A program made the translations under genes and the position numbers. Below, piece after piece: positions 19,687-27,269 of a stretch of 64,000 nt of DNA. Within the stretch, counting starts at the first letter, position 1. Each line of letters opens with the position of its first letter. Source of the stretch: Polynucleobacter sp. JS-Safj-400b-B2 (GTDB lineage Bacteria > Pseudomonadota > Gammaproteobacteria > Burkholderiales > Burkholderiaceae); the NCBI RefSeq assembly GCF_018881975.1, contig NZ_JACVPJ010000003.1:248001-312000 (forward strand). The letters are read 5' to 3'. Under the pieces are notes generated by a model. It saw nothing but the letters and a program-made list of their open reading frames with translations, did no database searches and was not told where the DNA came from.

Positions 19687-19905
19687 CTACTTCCAGCTAA
19701 GGTTCAATTTCTTATGCGAAGTGGCACAATCTCTCAAATAGAGATTAATGAGGCTTTGATAAGGAATGCCAACTTCTTCTGATATAGATTTGAAGTAGCT
19801 TACTGAATCCTCGTCCAATCTAATGGTTATAGGCTTCTTTAGCATAGAAGCATATGGGTTTTTACGAGCCTTTGAGAAATCATATTCTTTACGCATCTTC
19901 ATCAC
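19687..19905 (-). CDS. BrnA-like antitoxin
   Basis: A 72-residue protein with a ribbon-helix-helix-like segment, KPITIRLDEDSVSYFKS...GIPYQSLINLYLRDC, as in BrnA/CopG antitoxins. It follows the toxin gene with a 2-bp gap, the usual toxin-first BrnTA order. It would bind BrnT and repress the operon through its DNA-binding domain. Confidence 0.8.
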   Translation of the reverse strand: MMKMRKEYDFSKARKNPYASMLKKPITIRLDEDSVSYFKSISEEVGIPYQSLINLYLRDCATSHKKLNLSWK

Positions 19906-19907
19906 CT

Positions 19908-20186
19908 TTAATAAGCTTTTGACTCTTTAGGGGTTGCCTTACGAGCCGAAATAATACGAACGACATTACCCTCGCTTCGATAACAATGGCAAACCAAAAT
20001 CACACGAAGTGAATGGCTTACTCCCAGCAAAATAAATCTGTCTTCATTCTCCGAATGATCGGGATCGGAAATCAACTTAGCGCTTTCATCATAAAACACA
20101 GATTTCGCCTCTTCAAAAGAAATGCCGTGTTTCTTCAGATTAGCTGAAGCTTTTTTGGGTTCCCATTCAAATCGCAATAAAGTCAT
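19908..20186 (-). CDS. BrnT-family ribonuclease toxin
   Basis: A BrnT (DUF497) toxin: [22 protein letters not shown] and later [24 protein letters not shown], where the Arg, His and Glu positions expected for the RelE-like RNase fold are present. The frame could start at 20201, but the palindromic operator overlaps that segment, so ATG at 20186 (92 residues) is preferred. The module lies between tRNA-derived copies 5 and 6, where toxin-antitoxin pairs often stabilise islands. Confidence 0.85.
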   Translation of the reverse strand: MTLLRFEWEPKKASANLKKHGISFEEAKSVFYDESAKLISDPDHSENEDRFILLGVSHSLRVILVCHCYRSEGNVVRIISARKATPKESKAY

Positions 20187-20202
20187 ATGTACATTGTACA
20201 TA
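20186..20202. promoter_or_regulatory. Palindromic operator at the brnT start
   Basis: TATGTACATTGTACATA is a perfect 8-bp inverted repeat around one central base, at the 5' end of the toxin gene. Placement fits autoregulation by the ribbon-helix-helix antitoxin. Confidence 0.65.
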
Positions 20203-20269
20203 CATCAATTGGAGCAAGCAACTGGGGTTAAAAATCCTAATTCACTCAACCATTCCGTCGGACCAAATG

Positions 20270-20353
20270 AAAAAACCACCCGAAGGTGGTTTTAGTGTTT
20301 CTTGGTGGCCCGGGGCGGAATCGAACCACCGACACAAGGATTTTCAAATATCC
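20270..20353 (-). repeat. tRNA-Phe 3'-half/terminator copy 6 (longest copy)
   Basis: A hairpin identical to that of tRNA-Phe (20270-20293). Positions 20299-20347 are 49 nt identical to the tRNA-Phe 3' end, from beyond CCA through the T arm into the anticodon loop. The 5' half of the tRNA is absent, so it is not a functional tRNA. Confidence 0.9.
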
Positions 20354-20669
20354 TCCGATAGACCGCTTTCGCTTTGATTTCAAGGGCTTGAGCCACCAGC
20401 CTCAACTTGTCTAAAAATTGTGCATCCTTGTGCTGGTCAAATTTGGCAATGAAATCAGAATCTTGCGAGGGGCTATTTTTCTGTGCGCACAGATTGTGTT
20501 GCCATATCCTTCCACTCAACTGCCATAGTGTCTTGTAATGTCGTTTAAAACGACATCTATCGTTAATTATCGCGGCAACTTTTACTTTGATAGCCTTATA
20601 TGCGTATATACGCATATATGAGATGTCTTTTTAAAGGACGTTTCAGTAAGCGTCTATTACATCGACGCT
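20354..20669. other. Gene-poor spacer with palindromes
   Basis: No convincing gene. A minus-strand frame of 107 codons crosses the spacer and reads into the tRNA fragment; it could hold the tail of a dead gene. The right part holds ATGTCGTTTAAAACGACAT (20538-20556), ATATGCGTATATACGCATAT (20598-20617) and an imperfect GTC..GAC repeat (20625-20639), related to elements at 23.2, 23.4 and 26.4 kb. Confidence 0.6.
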
Positions 20670-20681
20670 TAAATTGCTGTT

Positions 20682-21695
20682 TTAGTAATAACTAAGCGGC
20701 TCAGTTTTGCCCCAGAAGATTTTGTAGGAATAAATGGTGTATCCGATAATAGTTGGTAGCACAATTACAGCGCCCCAAAATATTACCCATAATGACTCTG
20801 TAGCGGAAGCCGCTTCCCAGATTGTCATTTTGTCCACGACGATATAAGGAAACATGCTGTAAGCAATTCCTAAAAAAGCCAGAACAAAGATGGCTACGCT
20901 TAGGGCAAAAGGAATCCAAACTGCCGCTGGCTTATCTCTTTGCATTTTTATCAAGTTCAAATCAATTAAGACAAAACACGCCAGGGTCAGAACTGGAAAA
21001 GGAAGTAAGAAAAAGATATTAGGAAGGTTAAACCACTTAGCCGCAATCGCTGAACTAAAGAATGGTGTCGCCACAGAAATAATCCCAACACCTAGCGCCG
21101 TTAATAAGAGGCATTTTCTTGCCCAGCCAACAGCCTTAAGTTGTAACTCGCCAGACGTCTTCATAATCAGCCAGCTGGCTCCTAATAGAGCATATCCAGC
21201 AGGCAGACAAAGCGCCACGATGAAAGAAAATATCCAACCTAAGTAGCCCGAATCAAAACCAATCACCTCTCTACCAACCATCACACCTTGGGATGCCGCC
21301 GCCAAGAAACTACCAAAAAAGAATAAAAAATTCCAGACTGCCTTCTGGCTCAAATGTGCTTTTGCGCGAAAGTCAAAAGATACGCCTCGCAATATTAAGC
21401 CGGCCAACATGATGCCCACAGGCAAATAAAGCTCGGTCAGAATGATTCCATGTGCCATTGGAAAGGCAATCAAGAGTACGCCAACTCCAAGCACTAACCA
21501 CGTTTCATTCGCATCCCAAAAAGGGCCGATTGATGAAATCATGATGTCTTTTTCAGAATCGCTTGCCTGATTTAATAAGATGCCAACGCCTAGGTCATAT
21601 CCGTCCAGAACAACATAAGCGACCATAGCAATGCCCATTGCAACCAAAAAGAAAAGTGGCAACCAACCCGATGGTTCAGATAAATTAGGAATCAT
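20682..21695 (-). CDS. cydB: Cytochrome bd-type quinol oxidase subunit II
   Basis: A 337-residue membrane subunit with about eight helices. It opens with a family-typical helix containing VLDGYDLGVGILL and continues GPFWDANETWLVLGVG, the best conserved CydB segment. It pairs with CydA two bases upstream to form a high-affinity terminal oxidase that uses quinol to reduce oxygen to water without pumping protons. It lies 3' in the operon and is followed by the palindrome spacer. No separate CydX peptide is evident. Confidence 0.93.
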   Translation of the reverse strand: MIPNLSEPSGWLPLFFLVAMGIAMVAYVVLDGYDLGVGILLNQASDSEKDIMISSIGPFWDANETWLVLGVGVLLIAFPMAHGIILTELYLPVGIMLAGLILRGVSFDFRAKAHLSQKAVWNFLFFFGSFLAAASQGVMVGREVIGFDSGYLGWIFSFIVALCLPAGYALLGASWLIMKTSGELQLKAVGWARKCLLLTALGVGIISVATPFFSSAIAAKWFNLPNIFFLLPFPVLTLACFVLIDLNLIKMQRDKPAAVWIPFALSVAIFVLAFLGIAYSMFPYIVVDKMTIWEAASATESLWVIFWGAVIVLPTIIGYTIYSYKIFWGKTEPLSYY

Positions 21696-21697
21696 GT

Positions 21698-23050
21698 TTA
21701 TGCTCCGGCAATGCTGTTGGTCAAGCCTGATTTTTGCCCATCAATAATATGCACAGGATTAGTTTGTCTTGCCAAATAAAAAACCACCCAAATGTAAGAA
21801 ACAATGAGTCCCAAATAAAGTACTACGTACATCACCAAGGTTCCCAAAATCATATTAGTAGGCACTTTAGTAACTGCATCAGCCGTTTTTAGGACTCCAC
21901 TAACAAGATAGGGCTGTCTACCAATTTCAGTCACGTACCAACCAGCAAGCACTCCTAGCCAACCAGAAAATGTCATAACGTTTAGAGCTTTTAAGAACCA
22001 CCTTGGTAATTCTTTACTTTTTCTGGTCAGATAAAAGCCAATGCCTGCAGTAAAGAGCATCAACATACCAATGCCGACCATAATGCGAAAAGCAAAAAAC
22101 ACGGGCTTAACTGGTGGAGTAGCGCCAGGGAAGGCATCTAAACCTTTCACCTCTCCATCTAATGAGTGGGTCAAATATAAAGATGCCAGCTTTGGAATGG
22201 CTATTTCATATTGATTAGCTTTAAGGCTTTCATCGGGTATGGCAAATAAAACCGCAGGGGCACCTTTTGTTGTTTCCCAAATTCCCTCCATTGCCGCCAC
22301 TTTTACAGGCTGATACTCTAACGTATTTAGGCCATGCAAATCACCAAGCACAATTTGAAATGGTGTCAATACAACCGCTACAGACATTGCTAACTTAATC
22401 AGGGCTCGGTTGCCAGAAAGATTAATGCCCTTTAAATATCGATAAGCAGAAATGCCTGCAATTAAAAATGTTACCGTCAAAAATGAGGCTGTCATCATAT
22501 GGAACAAGCGATAGGGCATCGAAGGATTAAAGACAATCTCAATCCAACTGGTCGCATGTGCTTGTCCATTGATCATCACAAACCCTTGTGGAGTTTGCAT
22601 CCATGAATCTAATGCAATGATCCAAAATGCTGAAAGCGAAGTACCGAAAGCAACTAGAAATGTGGCGACAGTATGAGCCCTTTGAGAGACTCGCTTAGAG
22701 CCAAACAACATGATTCCTAAAAAAGTTGCCTCAAGAAAGAATGCGGATAAAACCTCATAACCCAGTAATGGCCCTGCGATATTGCCTACAGCCTCCATAT
22801 ATCCAGGCCAATTGGTTCCAAACTGAAAGCTCATCGTAATGCCACTAACAACACCCAGAGCAAAAGTTAAGGCAAATATCTTGACCCAGAATTGATAAGC
22901 ATCACTCCATATCGAATCGCCTGTTTTATTAAATTTAACTTTGAAATAGAAGAGTACCCACCCCAATGCAATGGATATCGTTGGGAAAAGAATATGAAAG
23001 GTCATATTCGAAGCAAATTGAATTCTGCTCAAAATAAGCGTATCAAGCAT
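21698..23050 (-). CDS. cydA: Cytochrome bd-type quinol oxidase subunit I
   Basis: A 450-residue haem-bearing subunit. Haem ligands are visible: His19 (MTFHILFP, haem b595 side), His184 (YRLFHMM, haem b558) and a late Met in PTNMILGT. Glu99 in GYEV and Glu107 line the proton path. The Q-loop is short, as in the cyanide-insensitive CioA branch, so this could also be called cioA. It would support growth at low oxygen or under haem-copper oxidase inhibition. Flanking palindromes at 20.6 and 23.2 kb suggest that cydAB moved as a unit. Confidence 0.93.
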   Translation of the reverse strand: MLDTLILSRIQFASNMTFHILFPTISIALGWVLFYFKVKFNKTGDSIWSDAYQFWVKIFALTFALGVVSGITMSFQFGTNWPGYMEAVGNIAGPLLGYEVLSAFFLEATFLGIMLFGSKRVSQRAHTVATFLVAFGTSLSAFWIIALDSWMQTPQGFVMINGQAHATSWIEIVFNPSMPYRLFHMMTASFLTVTFLIAGISAYRYLKGINLSGNRALIKLAMSVAVVLTPFQIVLGDLHGLNTLEYQPVKVAAMEGIWETTKGAPAVLFAIPDESLKANQYEIAIPKLASLYLTHSLDGEVKGLDAFPGATPPVKPVFFAFRIMVGIGMLMLFTAGIGFYLTRKSKELPRWFLKALNVMTFSGWLGVLAGWYVTEIGRQPYLVSGVLKTADAVTKVPTNMILGTLVMYVVLYLGLIVSYIWVVFYLARQTNPVHIIDGQKSGLTNSIAGA

Positions 23051-23169
23051 TTAATTACCTCTTATTGATAGATTACCTAAATTATTATGCTCTTTACTTT
23101 CATGGCTTGCTGAGCCTGACTTAATAGTCTTTTTCTCAACATGACGATTGAAATGAAAGTGCTAATAGC

Positions 23170-23235
23170 CATATATGCGTATATATAAGATGTCCTTTTA
23201 ACGGACGCTCGAGTCTGCGTCGCTTAAATCGACAC
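23170..23235. repeat. Palindrome cluster B, upstream of cydA
   Basis: In order: ATATGCGTATATA-type repeat (23170-23187), TGTCCTTTTAACGGACG (23191-23207) and GCGTCGCTTAAATCGACAC (23217-23235). The same three elements in the same order occur downstream of cydB at 20598-20669, so the pair brackets the cyd operon. Confidence 0.7.
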
Positions 23236-23241
23236 TTGAAG

Positions 23242-23418
23242 TTAAAGCTCTTTATATTTCTTACCCAACTTCTCAGGATTGCCATTTCCATAAAGACACC
23301 ACTGCTTAATTTCTTCGGTGAGCTGTTCAATATCCTTCATCTTCAGATTTCTAAAGTCTTCAAGCCCAATAGACCCAGTCTGTCTTAATTTCTCTAGAGC
23401 TTCTTTTAATGCCTTCAT
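23242..23418 (-). CDS. 58-residue protein of unknown function
   Basis: A short gene read by eye from ATG 23418 to TAA 23242. The predicted protein is highly charged and helical, starting MKALKEALEKLRQTGSIGLEDF and continuing ...EEIKQWCLYGNGNPEKLGKKY (residues about 36-56). It contains one Cys and no signal peptide. It stands alone between palindrome cluster B and the palindrome at 23443-23459. No family recognised. Confidence 0.5.
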   Translation of the reverse strand: MKALKEALEKLRQTGSIGLEDFRNLKMKDIEQLTEEIKQWCLYGNGNPEKLGKKYKEL

Positions 23419-23442
23419 ATGAGTTTTAGATAATGCCGAATT

Positions 23443-23459
23443 TGTCGTTTAAAACGACA
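23443..23459. repeat. TGTCGTTTAAAACGACA palindrome C
   Basis: Perfect 8-bp arms around one base; identical copies lie within 20538-20556 and 26337-26355. It lies about 50 bp beyond the end of the YeeE gene. Confidence 0.75.
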
Positions 23460-23508
23460 TCGCGAGTTAAGGCGTAGCGAGAGCCAACTACAAAGCTCTC
23501 GCATACCT

Positions 23509-24039
23509 TCAAAGTCCTTTTTTCTCAAACCAGCGAAACATACCAAGAGTAATCAACGCGAATACTACGGCAACAACCCATTGATTAACGCCAAGAGTCT
23601 CGGGTAATCCAATCTTTCCTAAGTCGGCCCAAGCAAGCACCGTTGATTTAAAGAATGGATACATTTGGGCATAAATTCCTGCGCCAACTACCATGCCAAT
23701 AACTCCAAAGATTGCAGTCCAGCGACCTTCACCCACTGCGCCTACTGAGGTGCCAGGACAATAGCCCAAGACTGCCCAACCTACCCCAAACAATGCGCCG
23801 CCCACCAAAATGCCACCAACATTCATTGCTTTAAGGCTCAATGTAATAAGCCCCATCTCATGCAAAGCCAAGATGCCAAACATTCCGACAACAATAGCTG
23901 AGAGCATAAATTTAAAAATCGTCATGTCTTTTAATAACAATGCGGCAACTTGCTTGTCATAGCGTAGAACACGCCCTTTTTGTAATAAGAAACCAAAGAT
24001 AACGCCAGTTGCTAATCCTAATAGTTGATCTATAGACAT
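23509..24039 (-). CDS. YeeE/YedE-family membrane protein (second half-type, DUF6691-like)
   Basis: A 176-residue, five-helix membrane protein. A central WAVLGYCPGTSVGAVGEGRW segment carries the conserved Cys of YeeE/YedE proteins, which in characterised relatives passes thiosulfate or sulfur through the membrane. It follows its partner YeeE/YedE gene with a 2-bp gap, so the two likely form one transporter from split halves. Confidence 0.8.
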   Translation of the reverse strand: MSIDQLLGLATGVIFGFLLQKGRVLRYDKQVAALLLKDMTIFKFMLSAIVVGMFGILALHEMGLITLSLKAMNVGGILVGGALFGVGWAVLGYCPGTSVGAVGEGRWTAIFGVIGMVVGAGIYAQMYPFFKSTVLAWADLGKIGLPETLGVNQWVVAVVFALITLGMFRWFEKKGL

Positions 24040-24041
24040 GA

Positions 24042-24596
24042 TTAGCTTGCCTTTCTGTACATGAAGTTTGCGACGATGACGCCAAAACCAAAGAACATGG
24101 CTAATGCGACAAAAGAACTTACGGATAACTGCATCATGCCGCTCAGTCCATGTCCACTAGGACAGCCATCAGCTAAGCGAGCGCCAATCATTGCCACGAT
24201 GCCACCAACAAAAGCAAATACAGCACGCTTTGGAACTGAAGAGCCAAAACGTTTTTCCCATAATGGTGGCAAGCTTTCTAACTTAAAACTGCCATCCATT
24301 TTTGAGGAAAGCAATGCGCCAAAGAAGATGCCAATCACCATGAGAAATTGCCAATCAATAACAACTTTTTCTTTTGCGTAATAAACATTTTGTGCAACAT
24401 AACTGGGGTCTACCACTTGAACTGCTAGACCTGCCGCGCGAACAAAAGTAGTTGATGCCCCCAAATAGGTAGACTTGCCCATATAAATGGTAGTCAGGTA
24501 TACAGAAACAATAGCCAGTACTCCAACTAAGGCACCTGTCAAATAGGGACTCCACCCTTTAGAGCTAGATGCTCTAGTTTGTTCTGGATTGATCAT
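24042..24596 (-). CDS. YeeE/YedE-family membrane protein (first half)
   Basis: A 184-residue membrane protein with about four helices and the family segment GARLADGCPSGHGLSG, whose Cys is the predicted sulfur-relay residue. It is translated just after the DUF2892 gene and just before the second YeeE/YedE half. The trio probably imports a sulfur compound such as thiosulfate. The upstream FNR-like box suggests control by a Crp/Fnr protein. Confidence 0.8.
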   Translation of the reverse strand: MINPEQTRASSSKGWSPYLTGALVGVLAIVSVYLTTIYMGKSTYLGASTTFVRAAGLAVQVVDPSYVAQNVYYAKEKVVIDWQFLMVIGIFFGALLSSKMDGSFKLESLPPLWEKRFGSSVPKRAVFAFVGGIVAMIGARLADGCPSGHGLSGMMQLSVSSFVALAMFFGFGVIVANFMYRKAS

Positions 24597-24641
24597 CGTA
24601 AATCCTTATTAGTGATTTGCTTGTTAGCTGTTGGCAAAAGA

Positions 24642-24854
24642 TTACTTAGAACAACTGCCATTGCCACGGCCAGCGCCACAAGAATTGATTCCCAAGATTG
24701 GATACATTGGGCAGAACTTAAATAAGCCAGTTGCCAAAGGAATAATTCCAATCCAGCCCCATACGCCAACCACATTGCTTGCGGCTAAACCAACTAAGAC
24801 CAGTCCAACAGAGATGCGTAGTACGCGATCGATACGGCCAACATTACATTTCAT
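24642..24854 (-). CDS. DUF2892 small membrane protein
   Basis: A 70-residue protein opening MKCNVGRIDRVLRISVGL, the DUF2892 signature also found at the C-terminus of rhodanese YgaP. Two helices follow, then FCPMYPILGINSCG with two Cys. Such proteins often accompany rhodanese or YeeE systems and may handle sulfane sulfur at the membrane. It is the first gene of the YeeE operon. Confidence 0.8.
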   Translation of the reverse strand: MKCNVGRIDRVLRISVGLVLVGLAASNVVGVWGWIGIIPLATGLFKFCPMYPILGINSCGAGRGNGSCSK

Positions 24855-24915
24855 ATAACCCCCATTAATTATTATTTTTGCTTTGTTAAGACTATGCTCA
24901 TAAGCACCAAGCCAT

Positions 24916-24929
24916 TTGATCTATATCAA
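24916..24929. promoter_or_regulatory. Perfect FNR-type box
   Basis: TTGATCTATATCAA matches the consensus TTGAT-N4-ATCAA exactly and lies 62 bp upstream of the DUF2892 start, a position typical for class II or nearby activation. The linked Crp/Fnr gene at 25.7 kb is the obvious candidate regulator. Confidence 0.7.
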
Positions 24930-24953
24930 TAACTTGTCTGCATTGAGCGGTGT

Positions 24954-24973
24954 TACCACCCGAAGGTGGCTTC
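24954..24973 (-). terminator. tRNA-Phe-type terminator hairpin, isolated copy
   Basis: CCACC-CGAA-GGTGG has the same stem and loop as the tRNA-Phe terminator but lacks the long A/T tracts and has no tRNA core beside it. It lies after the Met-rich protein gene and may mark another old module border. Confidence 0.45.
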
Positions 24974-24991
24974 TACCCACGCTCAACTGAT

Positions 24992-25369
24992 TTATCCGCA
25001 GTTTCTGCCCGACATCATTTGCGGGCCATGTCCTGCTGGCAAAGTAATGCCTTTTTCTTTGGCGCGCTTTTCCATCTCTGTATGTGTAGCTGTCATGATT
25101 GCTTGCCGCTCTTCTACTGTCTTGGCATCAATCATCTTGTCCATCATGGCCAGTCTTTCGGCAGGAGTCATCAACTCACGCATAATTTTCATGTTGGCGT
25201 TTTGCCCCATCATCTGACCTTGCATCATTTGGCCGCGCATCATGCCTGGGCCCATGCCATTACCCATTGGACCTGGCTGAGCATAGGCTACAGCCAATCC
25301 AAGACCCATGACAGTGGCAACGCTAATTGCAATTTTGTTTACAGTTTTCATTTTGAATTTCCTATTCAT
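24992..25369 (-). CDS. Met/His-rich exported protein
   Basis: A 125-residue protein with a signal peptide (MKTVNKIAISVATVMGLGLA, cut near YAQ; the true start may be the second Met). The mature part holds a Met-rich block (MGNGMGPGMMRGQMM) followed by a helical region with LMTPAERLAMMDKMIDAKT, similar in style to Spy/CpxP-like or copper-binding periplasmic proteins. Met clusters often bind Cu(I) or Ag(I). It follows the heavy-metal-associated protein gene by 4 bp. Confidence 0.7.
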   Translation of the reverse strand: MNRKFKMKTVNKIAISVATVMGLGLAVAYAQPGPMGNGMGPGMMRGQMMQGQMMGQNANMKIMRELMTPAERLAMMDKMIDAKTVEERQAIMTATHTEMEKRAKEKGITLPAGHGPQMMSGRNCG

Positions 25370-25373
25370 TTAG

Positions 25374-25652
25374 TTAGTTACAGCAACAACTTGTGCCACT
25401 CTTACAAGAACCACTCTTAGCCTTTGCTTGAGGCGATGCATCAGAACTGATCTTTGCGGGATAACCATCCTCTTCTAATGCCGCAATAATCTCTTTTACC
25501 TGTTGCGAGATATTGCCTTCAACCTTGACTGCGCCAGAGGCAAGATCTACCTCAACCTTTTGCACCCCAGCAATTGAATTAATGGCTTTTTCAACATGCT
25601 TTACGCAAGCACCACAAGTCATTCCACTTACCGTTAAATTGATTGTTTCCAT
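25374..25652 (-). CDS. Heavy-metal-associated (CopZ/MerP-like) protein with Cys-rich tail
   Basis: A 92-residue HMA-domain protein. The metal site is GMTCGACVKHVEKA near the N-terminus. Unusually, about 20 residues follow the HMA fold, ending SGSCKSGTSCCCN, adding four Cys that could bind more metal or sulfur. It would shuttle Cu(I) or a similar soft metal, probably in the cytosol because no signal peptide is seen. It is divergent from the Crp/Fnr gene. Confidence 0.85.
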   Translation of the reverse strand: METINLTVSGMTCGACVKHVEKAINSIAGVQKVEVDLASGAVKVEGNISQQVKEIIAALEEDGYPAKISSDASPQAKAKSGSCKSGTSCCCN

Positions 25653-25703
25653 ACCAACCTCCTTTGTATGAATTGATTATTCGCTCAATCATCCAAAGAG
25701 CGT

Positions 25704-25717
25704 ATGATTTAAATCAT
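25704..25717. promoter_or_regulatory. FNR-like palindrome between divergent genes
   Basis: ATGATTTAAATCAT is a perfect palindrome with FNR-type architecture (ATGAT-N4-ATCAT) ending right at the start codon of the Crp/Fnr gene and 50 bp from the divergent HMA gene. Likely autoregulation. Confidence 0.55.
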
Positions 25718-26323
25718 ATGGACATCTATATTCCTGAACTGCTAAAGGAGCTCCTGCCCAAAGGACTATTGGGGCAATGTCATGCCCATCACTTTGAAAA
25801 AGGTGATTACCTTTTCCATCAGGGCAAAAAACCTGAATACATGTTCTTTATTGTTTCGGGCGAAGCTGTTCTTACGAGAATCAGTAGCCATGGAGAGCCC
25901 ACTACATTACAAAGATGTAAGGGTGGCTTTGTCAGTGAAGCCAGTTTGTTAGTAGATGCTTATCACTGTGATGCTATTGCGACTCACAATGGACAAGCGA
26001 TCACGCTACCCATTAAATCTTTAAGAGAAGCACTCGCCGATAGCAAGTTCTCAATGAAATGGGTGCAGTTGCTAAGCAAAGAGATCATGCGCCTTCGAAC
26101 ACAATCTGAACGATTGGGACTCAAAGACATTCGCAGTAAATTAATTCATCTGATTGAGACCGAAGGCAAACAAGGCGTATTGACACTTCAGTCTGATTTC
26201 AAATCCATGGCTTCAGAGATCGGCGTTACGCATGAGGCGTTATATAGGGCTATCGCCACATTAGAAAAAGAAGGTCTACTAGAAAAACATCCTGATTCCT
26301 TGGAATTGCTAAAGAAAAAATAA
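25718..26323 (+). CDS. Crp/Fnr-family transcription regulator
   Basis: A 201-residue regulator with an N-terminal cyclic-nucleotide-type beta domain (residues 20-115) and a C-terminal winged helix (150-195). The recognition helix THEALYRAIA has Glu and Arg at the spacing of FNR (E-x3-R), consistent with a TTGAT/ATGAT half-site. It lacks the four-Cys cluster of FNR but has three Cys (GQC, QRC, YHC) that might sense redox or sulfur. ATG 25718 is chosen over the longer frame from 25643, which would overlap the divergent gene. It is the only plus-strand gene in the island. Confidence 0.85.
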   Translation: MDIYIPELLKELLPKGLLGQCHAHHFEKGDYLFHQGKKPEYMFFIVSGEAVLTRISSHGEPTTLQRCKGGFVSEASLLVDAYHCDAIATHNGQAITLPIKSLREALADSKFSMKWVQLLSKEIMRLRTQSERLGLKDIRSKLIHLIETEGKQGVLTLQSDFKSMASEIGVTHEALYRAIATLEKEGLLEKHPDSLELLKKK

Positions 26324-26336
26324 TACTCAAGAGGTA

Positions 26337-26452
26337 ATGTCGTTTAAAACGACATCTCAAGCACCGACCCTAGATGAGTGTCGCTTAAATCGACACTTGA
26401 CCACTACAGGGATGTCAAATCCCCCGTTCATTAAGCGTCCTTTAAAAGGACG
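26337..26452. repeat. Palindrome cluster D
   Basis: Three inverted repeats in 116 bp: ATGTCGTTTAAAACGACAT (26337-26355), GTGTCGCTTAAATCGACAC (26378-26396) and CGTCCTTTAAAAGGACG (26436-26452). All share GTC(C/G)...(G/C)GAC arms with a TTTAAA-type centre. The cluster closes the YeeE-Crp block. No gene is seen in 26324-26595. Confidence 0.75.
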
Positions 26453-26538
26453 ATTCAATATGGAGATATCTGGGAGAAATGGTGACTGACCGCGGCTGAC
26501 ACTAGAGATTCTATGGGCCAACTCTAATGCTTCAAGAA

Positions 26539-26591
26539 TTCTTGGTGGCCCAGGGCGGAATCGACCAGGGCCTAGGATGTCAAATCCTTGA
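26539..26591 (-). repeat. tRNA-Phe 3'-end copy 7
   Basis: Core 26539-26564 matches the tRNA-Phe 3' end at 25 of 26 positions. The arm then changes to CCAGGGCCT followed by a stem AGGAT/ATCCT, unlike tRNA-Phe. No terminator hairpin is attached; palindrome cluster D takes that place. Confidence 0.75.
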
Positions 26592-26595
26592 GGCA

Positions 26596-27201
26596 TTAAT
26601 GGGTATGCCCTTGCTTATTCATTGGCATCTGACCATTCATCATTTTCTGATGTTGCTTGATCATGTCGCCATGCCCATCAGGATGACAAAACTCATGATC
26701 CAAGTTATCACTCATTTGATGAGCATTGGTACCTTTGTATCCCAGAATACCTGGATCAAGCATGCCGGCAATCATGGCGATGTGTCCAAAAACCAAGAAC
26801 AAAGCAACACAGATCGCATGAATTTTTAGCTTACCCATTTGATCTAGTGCTCGATTAACCAAACCGAACTCTTGTAGGGCAATCCAGATCAGCGGTAATC
26901 CTGCGATGACATAAGTGCTAACAGCGATTACATCAATCACTGTTCTCCACTCGCCTGCCTGTGTAATAGGAATAATGGCGTTAGTCACAATGTAGTAAAT
27001 GATCCCAACAAAGTAAACACCCACAGCAATCCCAGAAAAGCGATTGAGGTAATAAACAGCACCATCGAACTTGCGAGTGAAGAGTAGATATAACTCAGTG
27101 ATAGCTAGGGTTTCGGCCAAAACAATTGGTATGGCCATAAAAATAATTAAATTCCAAGGCTGGTTAACAGCCAATAACTCCATGTAGTGAGTCATGTTCA
27201 T
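26596..27201 (-). CDS. Membrane protein with His/Met-rich C-terminus
   Basis: A 201-residue protein with five to six helices and a C-terminal tail rich in His and Met (HQMSDNLDHEFCHPDGHGDM, then QHQKMMNGQMPMNKQGHTH), a likely metal-binding extension. The helix region resembles the poorly described DUF6803-type permease-like proteins, but that assignment is weak. Close to another His-rich gene upstream (68-bp gap), it suggests a metal-related module. Confidence 0.55.
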   Translation of the reverse strand: MNMTHYMELLAVNQPWNLIIFMAIPIVLAETLAITELYLLFTRKFDGAVYYLNRFSGIAVGVYFVGIIYYIVTNAIIPITQAGEWRTVIDVIAVSTYVIAGLPLIWIALQEFGLVNRALDQMGKLKIHAICVALFLVFGHIAMIAGMLDPGILGYKGTNAHQMSDNLDHEFCHPDGHGDMIKQHQKMMNGQMPMNKQGHTH

Positions 27202-27269
27202 TGTGTTTCTCCAAAATATAAGCGTGACTAGGTGTCACAAATCAAACTAACTTGTATTACTAAATTAGC

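Noticed and set aside
20292-20615. 107-codon minus-strand frame as a real gene
   Set aside because: Its last third reads through the tRNA-Phe fragment and its start lies in palindromes; no family pattern or ribosome site is visible. At most a dead gene tail.
25643-25717. Longer N-terminus for the Crp/Fnr regulator
   Set aside because: It would overlap the divergent HMA gene and the palindromic operator; the domain starts at MDIYIPELL (25718).
26539-26591. A second tRNA gene with a different anticodon
   Set aside because: The T-arm 5' strand, D arm and 5' acceptor are absent and the loop does not fit a cloverleaf; it is a partial copy.
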